Assembly: GCA_016791105.1 (NCBI GenBank) | Contig: JAEUNM010000087.1 | Span: forward strand, 1 to 60,502 | DNA length: 60,502 nucleotides | Direction: 5' to 3' | Source of the DNA: Rhodocyclaceae bacterium | Lineage (GTDB): Bacteria > Pseudomonadota > Gammaproteobacteria > Burkholderiales > Rhodocyclaceae | Shown here: positions 1 to 7,784 of the stretch, in pieces | Position numbering within the stretch: position 1 is the stretch's first letter | How the letters are laid out: each line of letters starts with the position of its first letter | Program-made: the position numbers and the translations under genes | Notes under the pieces: generated by a model | The model's input: the letters and a program-made list of their open reading frames with translations, nothing else | The model's database searches: none | What the model was told of the DNA's origin: nothing

Positions 1-2
1 GA

Positions 3-245
3 GTCACGGCGGCCAAAGCGGCAGAGCGCTGGCCGAACCTGACGCTGAAGAAGATCCCGAAGATGGTGCTGGCCCGCTGCCATTGGGGCCGTGACGACTA
101 CAGCCTGAATGTGACCAACCTGCCAATGGCGGAGATTGAGAGGGCCGAGCCTGCGGCCCCTGGCAATAGCGTCAAGAACACTAAGAGCAGAACAGCGGCC
201 CTCGCCAACGCGGGACAGAGCGGCCTGTTTGGGGAGAACGAATAA
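3..245 (+). CDS. Type III R-M modification methyltransferase (Mod), C-terminal end only
   Basis: The frame is open from the window edge, so only about 80 C-terminal residues are seen. They contain a W-G-R-D-D-Y-S-L block followed by N-L-P, which I associate with the C-terminal end of adenine-specific site-specific DNA methyltransferases of type III systems. The catalytic part (DPPY-type motif, SAM site) lies upstream of the window. The stop codon overlaps the next start by one base (TAATG), so the two genes are translationally coupled, and the next gene is a type III Res-like helicase-nuclease. The call rests mainly on this context; the residues visible here would not identify the enzyme alone. 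Confidence 0.6.
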   Translation, partial: VTAAKAAERWPNLTLKKIPKMVLARCHWGRDDYSLNVTNLPMAEIERAEPAAPGNSVKNTKSRTAALANAGQSGLFGENE

Positions 246-2980
246 TGAACGCCCGCGTCCTGCACGCCGTCACCGGTCGCCTGTCTCTTCGTCCGCCCCA
301 GGCGGAATCGCTCGTCAAGCTGGTTCGCGCGCTCGAGGCCGCGCCCGAACTCTTGGGCCACGAGCGCGATGTCTCGGCGATTCTCTCCACGCTGAAGGCC
401 GTGTTCAGCACGCTGGAGGACTTCGAGCGCGAATTTCCATCGCTGTGCTTCGCGCTGGCCACGGGCGTGGGCAAGACGCGCCTGATGGGAGCCTTCATCG
501 CCTACCTCCATCTGGCGCACGGCATCAACAACTTCTTCGTGCTGGCGCCCAACCTGACGATCTACAACAAGCTGTTCACGGACTTCACGCGCAACACGCC
601 GAAGTATGTGTTCAAGGGTATCGCCGAATTCGCGCAGCAGCCACCGCTGATCATCACCGGCGACAACTACGATCAAACTGGCGCGGCGGTGGACGAGCAA
701 TCGATGGGCTTCGCCCACGACGTGCGCATCAACATCTTCAACATCTCGAAGATCAACTCCGAGGTGCGCGGCGGCAAGGAGCCGCGCATCAAGCGGATGC
801 GTGAGGTGCTGGGCGACAGCTACTTCAACCATCTGGCCAACCTGCCCGACCTCGTGCTGCTGATGGACGAGTCACACCGCTACCGGGCCAGCGCCGGGGT
901 GCGCGCGATCAATGAGCTCAAGCCCCTGTTCGGTCTGGAGGTGACGGCGACGCCGTTCGTAGAGTCCAGCCGTGGCCCGGTGCCGTTCAAGAACGTGGTG
1001 ATGGACTACCCGCTGGCGCGGGCGATGGAGGACGGCTTCGTCAAGGAGCCTGCCGTGGTCACCCAACGCAACTTCGACGCCAAGGCGCACACGCCCGAGG
1101 AGATCGAGAAGACGAAGCTGGAAGACGGCGTGCGCCTGCACGAGACGACCAAAGTCGAGCTGCTCACCTACGCCCGCGAGAACAGCGTCAAACCGGTCAA
1201 GCCCTTCATGCTCGTCATCGCGCGCGATACCACGCACGCGGGGCAGCTCTTGGCGCTTCTGGAGTCGGAAGCCTTCTACGAGGGGCGCTACCAGGGCAAG
1301 GTGATTCAGGTCGACTCCAGCCGTACCGGCGCGGAAGAAGAGGAGATGATCACGCGCCTGCTGGCCGTGGAGAGCGTGGACGAGCCGACCGAGATCGTGA
1401 TTCACGTCAACATGCTCAAGGAGGGCTGGGACGTGACCAACCTCTACACCATCGTTCCGCTGCGCGCGGCTAATGCCCGCACGCTGATCGAGCAGTCCAT
1501 CGGGCGCGGCCTGCGTCTGCCTTACGGCAAGCGTACGGGCGTCGCGTCGGTGGATCGCTTGAACATCGTCGCGCACGACAAGTTCCAGGAGATCATCGAC
1601 GAGGCCAACCGCGGCGACTCGCCGATTCGCCTGAATCAGGTCATCCTCGATGCGCCCAGCGCCGACGACAAGAAGGTCAGCGTGCAGGTCGAGTCCGGGG
1701 CGGCGGCACGTCTCGGTTTGACGGAAGCGCCGGTCGTGGTGACGGGGGCGTGGGCCACGGGCAGTGGAGCGGAGGTGCCCGCGCGCGGGCCGGTGTTCAC
1801 TACGGAGGCGGAGAAGCAGGCCGCGCGCGTGGTCATGGACGTCATCGGCAAGTACGAGGTCATGCGCGATCTGGTGCCCACCAGCAGCGCGCTGCTGAAA
1901 CCAGAAGTGCAGAAGGAAATCCTCGCGGAGGTGGCACAGCGCTTGAAGCCGCTGCAAGGCGAATTGCTGGCGGGCGTGGATGAATCAGTCCCCGCACTTG
2001 ATTTGTCCGCCGTAGTGGCGAAGACCACCGAGATCGTGGTGCAGCAAACCATCGACATCCCGCGGATCGCCGTGGTGCCGACTGGAGAGATCACGACAGG
2101 CTTTCGTGCCTTCAAGCTGGATGTGAGCCAACTCCATCTCCAGCCGGGCCAGCGCGAGATCGTCGGTCAGATGCTGCGCACGAACGAGCAATTCACCTTG
2201 GCCGCCGAGGTCGGACTGAAGGAACAGCGCGCTGCGGACTACATCGTCCACGCCCTGGTGGATTTCGACGACATCGACTACTTCACCCACGCCGATCTTC
2301 TCTACGACCTTGCGGGACAGATGGTGGAACACCTGCGCGGCTACCTGTCCGAAATTGATGCCGTCAGCGTGCTGGATCGAGACCGCCGCTTGATTGCGCG
2401 GGAAATCCACGCCCAGATGATGGCCCACTTTTGGGAAAATGCGACCGAATATGAGGTGCAGGTCAGTCGCAGCTACACCGAACTGAAGCCGTGCAACTAC
2501 ACCGCCACGGCAGGCCAGACGGCCCATCACTTCCGCGAGACCGTCACCGAAACCAGCCACATCAAGCAGATGCTGTTCGGCGGCTTCACGCGTTGTCTGT
2601 ACCCGCTGCAGAAGTTCGATTCTGACACCGAGCGGCGCTTCGCCATCATCCTGGAGCGCGACGCTCGGAAGTGGTTCAAGCCCGCGAAGGGGCAGTTCCA
2701 GATTTACTACAAGCTCGGCACAGAGCAGCCGGAATATGTCCCCGACTTCGTGGCCGATAACGATACGATCATTTTCATGGTGGAAACGAAAGCGCGCGCC
2801 GACATCGATACCCTGAAGGTTCAAGCCAAGGCCGCTGCCGCCACGCGCTGGTGCACGCACGCTTCCGATCACGCGGCGAACGTCGGCGCCAAGCCCTGGA
2901 AATACCTGCTGGTGCCCCACGATGAAATCAACGAGGCGAAACGCCTCGCTGATTACCTGTGCTTTGAGGTCAAGGAGTAA
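245..2980 (+). CDS. Type III restriction endonuclease subunit Res (helicase-nuclease)
   Basis: This 911-residue protein is the DNA-translocating and cleaving subunit of a type III restriction system, which works in complex with Mod. A superfamily 2 helicase core is visible: Walker A ATGVGKT around residues 72-78, a DESH motif II around 208-211, then V-T-A-T-P, and a motif VI-like Q-S-I-G-R-G-L-R in the second RecA domain. Near the C-terminus (about 833-849) a PD...ETK arrangement matches a PD-(D/E)XK nuclease site (Y-V-P-D-F, then V-E-T-K). The length fits Res subunits. The start is fixed by the TAATG overlap with the preceding mod gene. No frameshift or missing motif is seen, so the enzyme looks intact. 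Confidence 0.85.
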   Translation: MNARVLHAVTGRLSLRPPQAESLVKLVRALEAAPELLGHERDVSAILSTLKAVFSTLEDFEREFPSLCFALATGVGKTRLMGAFIAYLHLAHGINNFFVLAPNLTIYNKLFTDFTRNTPKYVFKGIAEFAQQPPLIITGDNYDQTGAAVDEQSMGFAHDVRINIFNISKINSEVRGGKEPRIKRMREVLGDSYFNHLANLPDLVLLMDESHRYRASAGVRAINELKPLFGLEVTATPFVESSRGPVPFKNVVMDYPLARAMEDGFVKEPAVVTQRNFDAKAHTPEEIEKTKLEDGVRLHETTKVELLTYARENSVKPVKPFMLVIARDTTHAGQLLALLESEAFYEGRYQGKVIQVDSSRTGAEEEEMITRLLAVESVDEPTEIVIHVNMLKEGWDVTNLYTIVPLRAANARTLIEQSIGRGLRLPYGKRTGVASVDRLNIVAHDKFQEIIDEANRGDSPIRLNQVILDAPSADDKKVSVQVESGAAARLGLTEAPVVVTGAWATGSGAEVPARGPVFTTEAEKQAARVVMDVIGKYEVMRDLVPTSSALLKPEVQKEILAEVAQRLKPLQGELLAGVDESVPALDLSAVVAKTTEIVVQQTIDIPRIAVVPTGEITTGFRAFKLDVSQLHLQPGQREIVGQMLRTNEQFTLAAEVGLKEQRAADYIVHALVDFDDIDYFTHADLLYDLAGQMVEHLRGYLSEIDAVSVLDRDRRLIAREIHAQMMAHFWENATEYEVQVSRSYTELKPCNYTATAGQTAHHFRETVTETSHIKQMLFGGFTRCLYPLQKFDSDTERRFAIILERDARKWFKPAKGQFQIYYKLGTEQPEYVPDFVADNDTIIFMVETKARADIDTLKVQAKAAAATRWCTHASDHAANVGAKPWKYLLVPHDEINEAKRLADYLCFEVKE

Positions 2981-3113
2981 GCGAGTTGCCCCGACGGCCT
3001 TGTTCGGCGGGGCACCCGCCCCCAAGCGCCGGACGAGGCATGTTGCCCCGTGCGCGACCGTTCGATCCGGCCTTCCCGGCTGTAGGTATTCGACCCGCGG
3101 CGCCTTGCGACCG

Positions 3114-3139
3114 CCCTTCGACAGGCTCAAGGCGAACGG
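3114..3139. repeat. REP-like element with TTCGACAGGCTCA core
   Basis: The motif CCCTTCGACAGGCTCA followed by AGGCGAACGG is a short, partly palindromic element (TTCG...CGAA arms). I recognise it as a dispersed intergenic repeat common in GC-rich beta- and gammaproteobacteria. Only one clear copy lies in this window. Confidence 0.55.
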
Positions 3140-3430
3140 AGGGGGCGAACGGGGCGAATGAACGCGGGAATTACATCGCGGCTTCGCAGGCGGGCCGCGA
3201 TCCATCGGATCAAGCCGCCGTCCCGCCCGGCTCCGCGTTCAGTTGCGTGGGCGCGGGCGGTGCGGTGCGGCGAGGCCGCTCTGGTCCTTTAGTCCTATGC
3301 CGGACAAGCCCAAGCGGCGCGCTCCGGCCAGCAGGAATTTGAGCGTATGCGCGGCCTGCGCGTAACTCAAGCCTTCCGGCCTCACGTTGGAAATGCAGTT
3401 GCGCTCGGCATCCACGCGGCCCGGGCGGGG

Positions 3431-3514
3431 GTGAAATCGGGGACAGACCCTGAGGTTTCCCCGCATTTTGCTATGGGGGGAAATCGGGGTCAGGGGTGAA
3501 ATCGGGGTCAGAGT
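3431..3514 (+). repeat. Three direct copies of GAAATCGGGG(A/T)CAG
   Basis: Near-identical units begin at about 3433, 3480 and 3498 (GAAATCGGGGACAG once, GAAATCGGGGTCAG twice). Units of the type GGGGTCAGA are typical of sequences next to REP-associated tyrosine transposases. No transposase gene is visible here, so this could be the residue of an excised or decayed element. Confidence 0.5.
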
Positions 3515-3737
3515 GAGGTACTTTGCGCCCCTCACCAATTTCTGACCGGGGCCGTCACTGGCGCCTTCCTTTTTACTCCCTTGCCTGACTGATTTTGTCA
3601 GGCATTTGCCGCCAGGGTTCGGCGGATTATTGGCGCCGGTAGCAGCCACTCACCCACTCTGCGGCTTGGAGCGCAGACCTGCGCCGCGGCGGTTGCGCCC
3701 GGCTGGAACATCCGCGACGAGTTTGGCGACTGCGGGC

Positions 3738-3766
3738 TTGCATCAGTTTTTCATTTCCAATATTAT
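3738..3766 (+). promoter_or_regulatory. Predicted sigma70 promoter of the arsenic operon
   Basis: TTGCAT at 3738-3743 and TATTAT at 3761-3766 are separated by exactly 17 bases, a near-consensus sigma70 promoter in an otherwise GC-rich region. The -10 box lies in an A+T-rich patch containing the small palindrome AATATT, a plausible place for ArsR binding. The arsR start at 3773 falls about where transcription would begin, and no Shine-Dalgarno sequence precedes it, so the mRNA may be leaderless. Confidence 0.55.
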
Positions 3767-3772
3767 CGAAAC

Positions 3773-4096
3773 ATGGAAGAAAAACACGTGATCAGTGCAC
3801 TGGCTGCACTGGCCCAGCCCAATCGCCTGCAGATTTTTCGACTGCTGGTGGTTGCTGGGCCGAGCGGTTTGTTGCCCGGCGCAATCGCGGAAGCGCTGGG
3901 CGTGCCGGCGGCGACGCTGTCTTTCCACCTGAAAGAACTATTGCATGCCGGCCTGGTGAGCCAGGAGCGCAGCGGGCGCAATCTGATATACCGGGCCGAC
4001 TTCGGGCGCATGAACGAAGTGCTGGCTTACCTCACCGAAAATTGCTGCCAGGGCGCACCCTGCGCCGATACCCCGGCAGCGTGTTGCCAAGGCTGA
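3773..4096 (+). CDS. arsR: ArsR-family arsenic-responsive repressor
   Basis: This 107-residue winged-helix repressor of the ArsR/SmtB family should bind the operon promoter and release it on As(III) or methylarsenite binding. The N-terminus (A-L-A-A-L-A-Q-P-N-R-L-Q-I-F-R-L-L) and recognition helix (A-A-T-L-S-F-H-L-K-E-L) are typical. The classical ELCVCDL metal site in helix 3 is absent. Instead, cysteines cluster at the C-terminus (C91, C92, C97, C104, C105), like the C-terminal sensor of Acidithiobacillus ferrooxidans ArsR (C95, C96, C102). The first gene of the operon is followed after 10 bases by arsI. The start is placed at the only ATG giving a normal N-terminus; it lies 7 bases after the predicted -10 box. 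Confidence 0.9.
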   Translation: MEEKHVISALAALAQPNRLQIFRLLVVAGPSGLLPGAIAEALGVPAATLSFHLKELLHAGLVSQERSGRNLIYRADFGRMNEVLAYLTENCCQGAPCADTPAACCQG

Positions 4097-4106
4097 AAGG
4101 ATATTC

Positions 4107-4601
4107 ATGAAGCGCTTTCACATACACGTCCAGGTGCGCGATCTTGCGGCCAGTGTGGCCTTTTATTCGCGCCTGTTCGCCGCGGAACCGACGCGGGTCG
4201 AATCCGACTACGCGAAATGGATGCTGGACGATCCGCGCATCAATTTCGCCATTTCCACACGCGGTGCGCGCGCCGGCGTGGATCACCTGGGGATACAGGT
4301 CGAAACGGCGGAAGAACTGGGGGCACTCAAGGCGGCTGCGCAGAGCGCAGAGTTCGACTTGCAAGATGATGGCGAAACCACCTGTTGTTACGCGCGCAGC
4401 GACAAGCACTGGATCGTCGATCCCGACGGCCTGCCCTGGGAACATTTCCATACCTTGCAGAACATTCCGGTATTCAACGAACAGGAAGCGGCCGTTGAAA
4501 GCGCTCAAGGCGGGCAGGGCTCGGCCTGCTGTGCGCCGCAACCGGCTGCCGCCGTGCCGGTGTGGCGCGGCGCTGCGGTCATCACGAAAAAGTGTTGTTA
4601 G
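4107..4601 (+). CDS. arsI: ArsI-type C-As lyase (VOC/glyoxalase fold)
   Basis: This 164-residue vicinal-oxygen-chelate dioxygenase is expected to cleave the carbon-arsenic bond of trivalent methylarsenicals, releasing As(III). Visible features are the metal-ligand candidates H5 or H7, H60 (in V-D-H-L-G-I-Q-V) and E112 (in P-W-E-H-F-H), and the vicinal substrate-binding pair C93-C94 (T-T-C-C-Y-A-R-S). The C-terminal tail adds further cysteine pairs (C141-C142 and C163-C164), as in other ArsI proteins. The related CadI annotation cannot be excluded from sequence, but position between arsR and arsC favours ArsI. A GAAAGGAT ribosome site precedes the ATG. Confidence 0.85.
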   Translation: MKRFHIHVQVRDLAASVAFYSRLFAAEPTRVESDYAKWMLDDPRINFAISTRGARAGVDHLGIQVETAEELGALKAAAQSAEFDLQDDGETTCCYARSDKHWIVDPDGLPWEHFHTLQNIPVFNEQEAAVESAQGGQGSACCAPQPAAAVPVWRGAAVITKKCC

Positions 4602-4612
4602 CAGGTCGGACC

Positions 4613-5107
4613 ATGACCTGCAATATCCTGATTCTTTGCACACACAATTCCGCGCGCAGCGTGCTGGCCGAAGCCATGTTCAATCATTGGGCGCGGCTAT
4701 TGGACAAGGACGTGCGCGCCTTCAGCGCCGGTAGCGCGCCGAGCGGGCGGGTCAATCCGCTGGCGCTGGAAGTGCTGCAGGCGGCTGGCGTGGATGGTGC
4801 CGGCTATCGCAGCAAAAGCTGGGACGAATTCGCAGACGCCGCGGCGCCGCCCATGCGCGTCGTGATTACCGTATGCGACAGCGCGGCGGCGGAAAGCTGT
4901 CCGGTGTGGCCCGGCGGTCCGCTGCGGGTGCACTGGGGCTACCCGGATCCTTCCGGCGCGCCCGGCAGCGACGAGGCAAGGCGCGCGGCATTCGAACTGA
5001 CGCGCCAGGCTATCGGCTACCGGGTATTGCAAGTGCTGGCCTTACCCCTGGAAACCCTGAGCGACGCGCAATTACGTGTGGCTCTGGAAAATATCGGCCG
5101 TTGCTGA
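4613..5107 (+). CDS. arsC: Arsenate reductase, thioredoxin-coupled LMW-phosphatase type
   Basis: The 164-residue protein reduces As(V) to As(III). The low-molecular-weight phosphatase P-loop is C9-T-H-N-S-A-R-S (CX5R-S) directly after the first beta strand. Two further cysteines, C88 and C95, have the spacing of the resolving cysteines C82 and C89 of the staphylococcal pI258 enzyme, which supports thioredoxin rather than glutaredoxin coupling. I place the start at the ATG 11 bases after arsI, because the protein then begins with M-T-C-N-I-L-I-L-C, as the family requires; an upstream in-frame ATG inside arsI would add an unrelated tail. Confidence 0.9.
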   Translation: MTCNILILCTHNSARSVLAEAMFNHWARLLDKDVRAFSAGSAPSGRVNPLALEVLQAAGVDGAGYRSKSWDEFADAAAPPMRVVITVCDSAAAESCPVWPGGPLRVHWGYPDPSGAPGSDEARRAAFELTRQAIGYRVLQVLALPLETLSDAQLRVALENIGRC

Positions 5108-5118
5108 TTAGTCCGCGC

Positions 5119-5808
5119 ATGAACGCAAAACTATTTGCCGAATGGCTGGGCACCGCGCTATTGCTGGCCATCGTGATCGGCTCGGGCATCATGGGCGAAC
5201 GCCTGGCGGGCGGCAATGTCGCGCTGGCACTGCTCGCCAACACTTTGGCGACGGTGTGCGGCCTGTACGTGCTGATCGAAATATTCGCGCCCGTGAGCGG
5301 CGCCCACTTCAACCCGGCCGTGTCCCTGGTGATGGCCGTTCGCGGGGAATTGCCCAGGTCCCTATTGCCGGCCTATGTGCTCGCGCAACTATTCGGTGCG
5401 GTGTGCGGCGCCTGGATTGCGCATGCCATGTTCGACATGAGCATCCTGCAATGGTCCGGCAAATTGCGTACCGGTACCGGACAGTGGATCGCCGAGGCGA
5501 TCGCTACGGCAGGATTGATACTGGTCATCCTGCGCGCGCCGGCGGGACGCGCATCCAGCATGGTGGCGGCTTATATAGGCGCGGCTTACTGGTTTACCGC
5601 CTCCACTTCCTTCGCCAATCCGGCGGCGGTATTCGGCCGCATGCTGAGCGATAGTTTCGCCGGCATCGCGCCCGCCAGCACAGGCCCATTCATCGCCGCC
5701 GAACTGGCCGGTGCGGCGCTGGGGCTCTACGCCCACAAATTATTGAAAGGCCGCAACGCGGCGGATAAAGCAAGTCGTTTGGCGAGCGAAACGCGGTCCG
5801 GACTTTAG
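5119..5808 (+). CDS. aqpS: Aquaglyceroporin of the arsenic operon (MIP channel)
   Basis: A 229-residue integral membrane protein with the two NPA boxes of the major intrinsic protein family (H-F-N-P-A-V-S around 63-69 and F-A-N-P-A-A-V around 166-172, with R174 of the selectivity filter) and six hydrophobic segments. In Sinorhizobium an equivalent channel, AqpS, sits in the ars operon and lets As(III) formed by ArsC flow out of the cell. The same job is inferred here because no ArsB or Acr3 pump is encoded in the operon. The ATG lies 11 bases after arsC. The 3' end overlaps the stop of the convergent gene by 4 bases. Confidence 0.85.
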   Translation: MNAKLFAEWLGTALLLAIVIGSGIMGERLAGGNVALALLANTLATVCGLYVLIEIFAPVSGAHFNPAVSLVMAVRGELPRSLLPAYVLAQLFGAVCGAWIAHAMFDMSILQWSGKLRTGTGQWIAEAIATAGLILVILRAPAGRASSMVAAYIGAAYWFTASTSFANPAAVFGRMLSDSFAGIAPASTGPFIAAELAGAALGLYAHKLLKGRNAADKASRLASETRSGL

Positions 5809-7769
5809 TCCTCGGTCAGCTTCAGTTCCTTGATCACGAGGCCGCGCTGCTGGCATAGGGTAAGCAGGTGGGCGGCGGGATCGGGTTCCGCATCTGCGTC
5901 GGGCTGGGCCAAAGTGAATACCGTTACTTTGCCGCCCGCGCCCAATGCGCAGGCATTGCACAGCAGCCACAGATTGGCGCGCTGCCAGGCCGGATAATTC
6001 TTGCGGCCGCGCAACCAGCGCGGCAACTCCGTGCTGTCGGCGAGTACGCGGGGCGCGCTTCGTTCGAGCAGTGCTTGATAGCGCTCCACCCAGGCCGGGC
6101 CGGCCTGTTGCACGAATTGGGCTGCATACGCGGCGGTGGGCAGTGCCAGCATGGCCCGGGATTCCACGCCCAGCTCCGCGCACACTTCGTGAAACAGCAG
6201 TTCGCCGCCGGCTGCCGCGCCAGCCATGCCGACCAGGCGGCCGGGATAGCGCGCTTTTTCGCTTTCTATCGCGGCGCGCAATGCATCGCGCAACTTGCTT
6301 TCCTGTTCGGGCGCAGACAGTGCGGCGTCTCCGGTGGCGGCAAACAGTAGTACCCGCGCTACCGGTATTTTTGCCGCCGCCGGGGCGGAGCGTTGCGCGC
6401 GCCTGGCCATTTGTTCCAGCGCCGTCAGCGCGGCATTGACGTTGTCGGGCGCGATGCCCAGCGTGGCCAGTATGTCCAGTTGGCGCGTGACTGACTCGAA
6501 GCCGAAATCCGACGCATCCGACAAGGCATTGTTGTAGGCGCGGGCAACCGATGCCGGGCGCCTGGAGGTAATACAGCGCAGGTCGGCCAGACTGACTTCC
6601 GCCCAAAGATCGATCTTGCGCTGCGCCTTTGCCTGGGTGAGCGCGCGCTCTATCGAATAGCGTGCCGCCGCTTCCAGGCGTGCGCAGCGGCGCCTCAACT
6701 GCGCCAGTTTTTCGCTGGCTTCGTCGTCGTCGTCAAAACCCGCGGCCCATATTTCCGGCTGCGCGGAGGCCAGGTCGCGCGTAATCACGTACATGCTGAG
6801 CGCGTTGAGGCCGGAATAATAGTGATTCAAATCTTCGGCGAAGCCGTTTTCGTAAGATTCGGCCGCGCGCATGAGTCGCGGCGAGGCCAACGCCACGGAG
6901 GCGCGCTCCGCGGCCGGCCCGGCCTGCCATTCCTGCAGCCACAGCGTTTTTTCGTTGCTGCCGCGCAGCGCCCATAGTTCGGCCCGCGCCTGCGAATCCA
7001 GATCGCCGCGGCGCAGGGCGCGTTCCACCGCAAGCTGGCTGCGCGCGAGTTGCCCCAGCTTTTGCAGCACCGTGGGCATGAGCAGCACGGCTTCGCGGTC
7101 GTTATCGACGATGGCGCTAACCCGCTCCCATACCGCGCGTGCGGCTTCCCATGCTTTCAGGTCGAACAACTCGCGCCCGAGCCGGCGCAGGCCGGCAATT
7201 TCCCACTCCAGCCCGGCAAGTTCCGCCGCGTAAAACTCCAGGTCGCCTACTTCGCGCTTGCTGGCGGCCACCGTGGCGGCTTCGATGAAATCTTCCGGCA
7301 CCACCAGATATTTGGTCCAGTCCTGCGCTTCGAGGCCGGGAATGAGATTGAATACCGGGCTGTCGGCCTTGCCGCTGTCGCGCGTGCGGCGTATGCCTTC
7401 GGTTAGTTGCTCTATCGCCGCAGCCGGCGTGGCGGCCTCATAGGTGAGGTAGCGGTCGGTGCGCAGATCGAACGGGACTTCGTCCTGGCGCGAACGTATC
7501 AGGTAAGTGCGCGCGTCGCGCAGCGCGTGGCGTATGCCCAACTCGTAGAACACGTTGGCGTTGTGGATGGAAATATCCGCCACCACCAGTTCGGCTTTGA
7601 GCAATTGCTCGAACATGTCGGCGCGGATATTGCCGGCCTCCACGATTTCGGCCGTGGTGCCGCCCGTGCAGCCGGCTTTCAGCAAGGCCGGCATGATCAG
7701 TTCGCGCTCGACGCGATCGAAATCCACGCCGTTCTTGACGCCGAACGGCCGCACGATGAAGGCGCGCAT
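5805..7769 (-). CDS. TIR/deoxyribosyltransferase-like protein with TRAFs-binding-type helical repeats
   Basis: The 654-residue protein has a Rossmann-like N-terminal domain (about 1-140). It begins M-R-A-F-I-V-R-P-F-G and carries V-V-A-D-I-S-I-H-N-A-N-V-F-Y-E-L-G-I-R-H, a signature shared by TIR-like and nucleoside 2-deoxyribosyltransferase-like domains, with E76 as candidate catalytic residue. From about 175 to 480 the sequence is helix-rich and repetitive, resembling the MAP3K TRAFs-binding/DUF4071 TPR-like region that occurs in bacterial proteins and human ASK1. The last 150 residues are uncharacterised. The start lies 15 bases after the stop of the patatin gene, so the pair is an operon. 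An NAD- or nucleotide-consuming role is inference. Confidence 0.7.
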   Translation of the reverse strand: MRAFIVRPFGVKNGVDFDRVERELIMPALLKAGCTGGTTAEIVEAGNIRADMFEQLLKAELVVADISIHNANVFYELGIRHALRDARTYLIRSRQDEVPFDLRTDRYLTYEAATPAAAIEQLTEGIRRTRDSGKADSPVFNLIPGLEAQDWTKYLVVPEDFIEAATVAASKREVGDLEFYAAELAGLEWEIAGLRRLGRELFDLKAWEAARAVWERVSAIVDNDREAVLLMPTVLQKLGQLARSQLAVERALRRGDLDSQARAELWALRGSNEKTLWLQEWQAGPAAERASVALASPRLMRAAESYENGFAEDLNHYYSGLNALSMYVITRDLASAQPEIWAAGFDDDDEASEKLAQLRRRCARLEAAARYSIERALTQAKAQRKIDLWAEVSLADLRCITSRRPASVARAYNNALSDASDFGFESVTRQLDILATLGIAPDNVNAALTALEQMARRAQRSAPAAAKIPVARVLLFAATGDAALSAPEQESKLRDALRAAIESEKARYPGRLVGMAGAAAGGELLFHEVCAELGVESRAMLALPTAAYAAQFVQQAGPAWVERYQALLERSAPRVLADSTELPRWLRGRKNYPAWQRANLWLLCNACALGAGGKVTVFTLAQPDADAEPDPAAHLLTLCQQRGLVIKELKLTED

Positions 7770-7784
7770 GGCCAGCGCGCCCGC

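Larger units (their letters stand above)
2981..3737. other. Gene-free stretch with repeats and a possible gene remnant
   Basis: I see no convincing complete gene between res and the arsR promoter. Two repeat types are present and listed separately. On the minus strand at about 3250-3400 a frame reads a coherent-looking stretch (N-V-R-P-E-G-L-S-Y-A-Q-A-A, then L-L-A-G-A-R-R-L-G-L-S-G-I-G-L-K-D) that resembles real protein more than noise. It fades into low-complexity sequence upstream, so it may be the C-terminal remnant of a lost gene. I cannot name the family. Confidence 0.4.

Noticed and set aside
1985..3205. 406-codon minus-strand frame opposite res
   Set aside because: It overlaps the nuclease end of Res and has no motif of its own.
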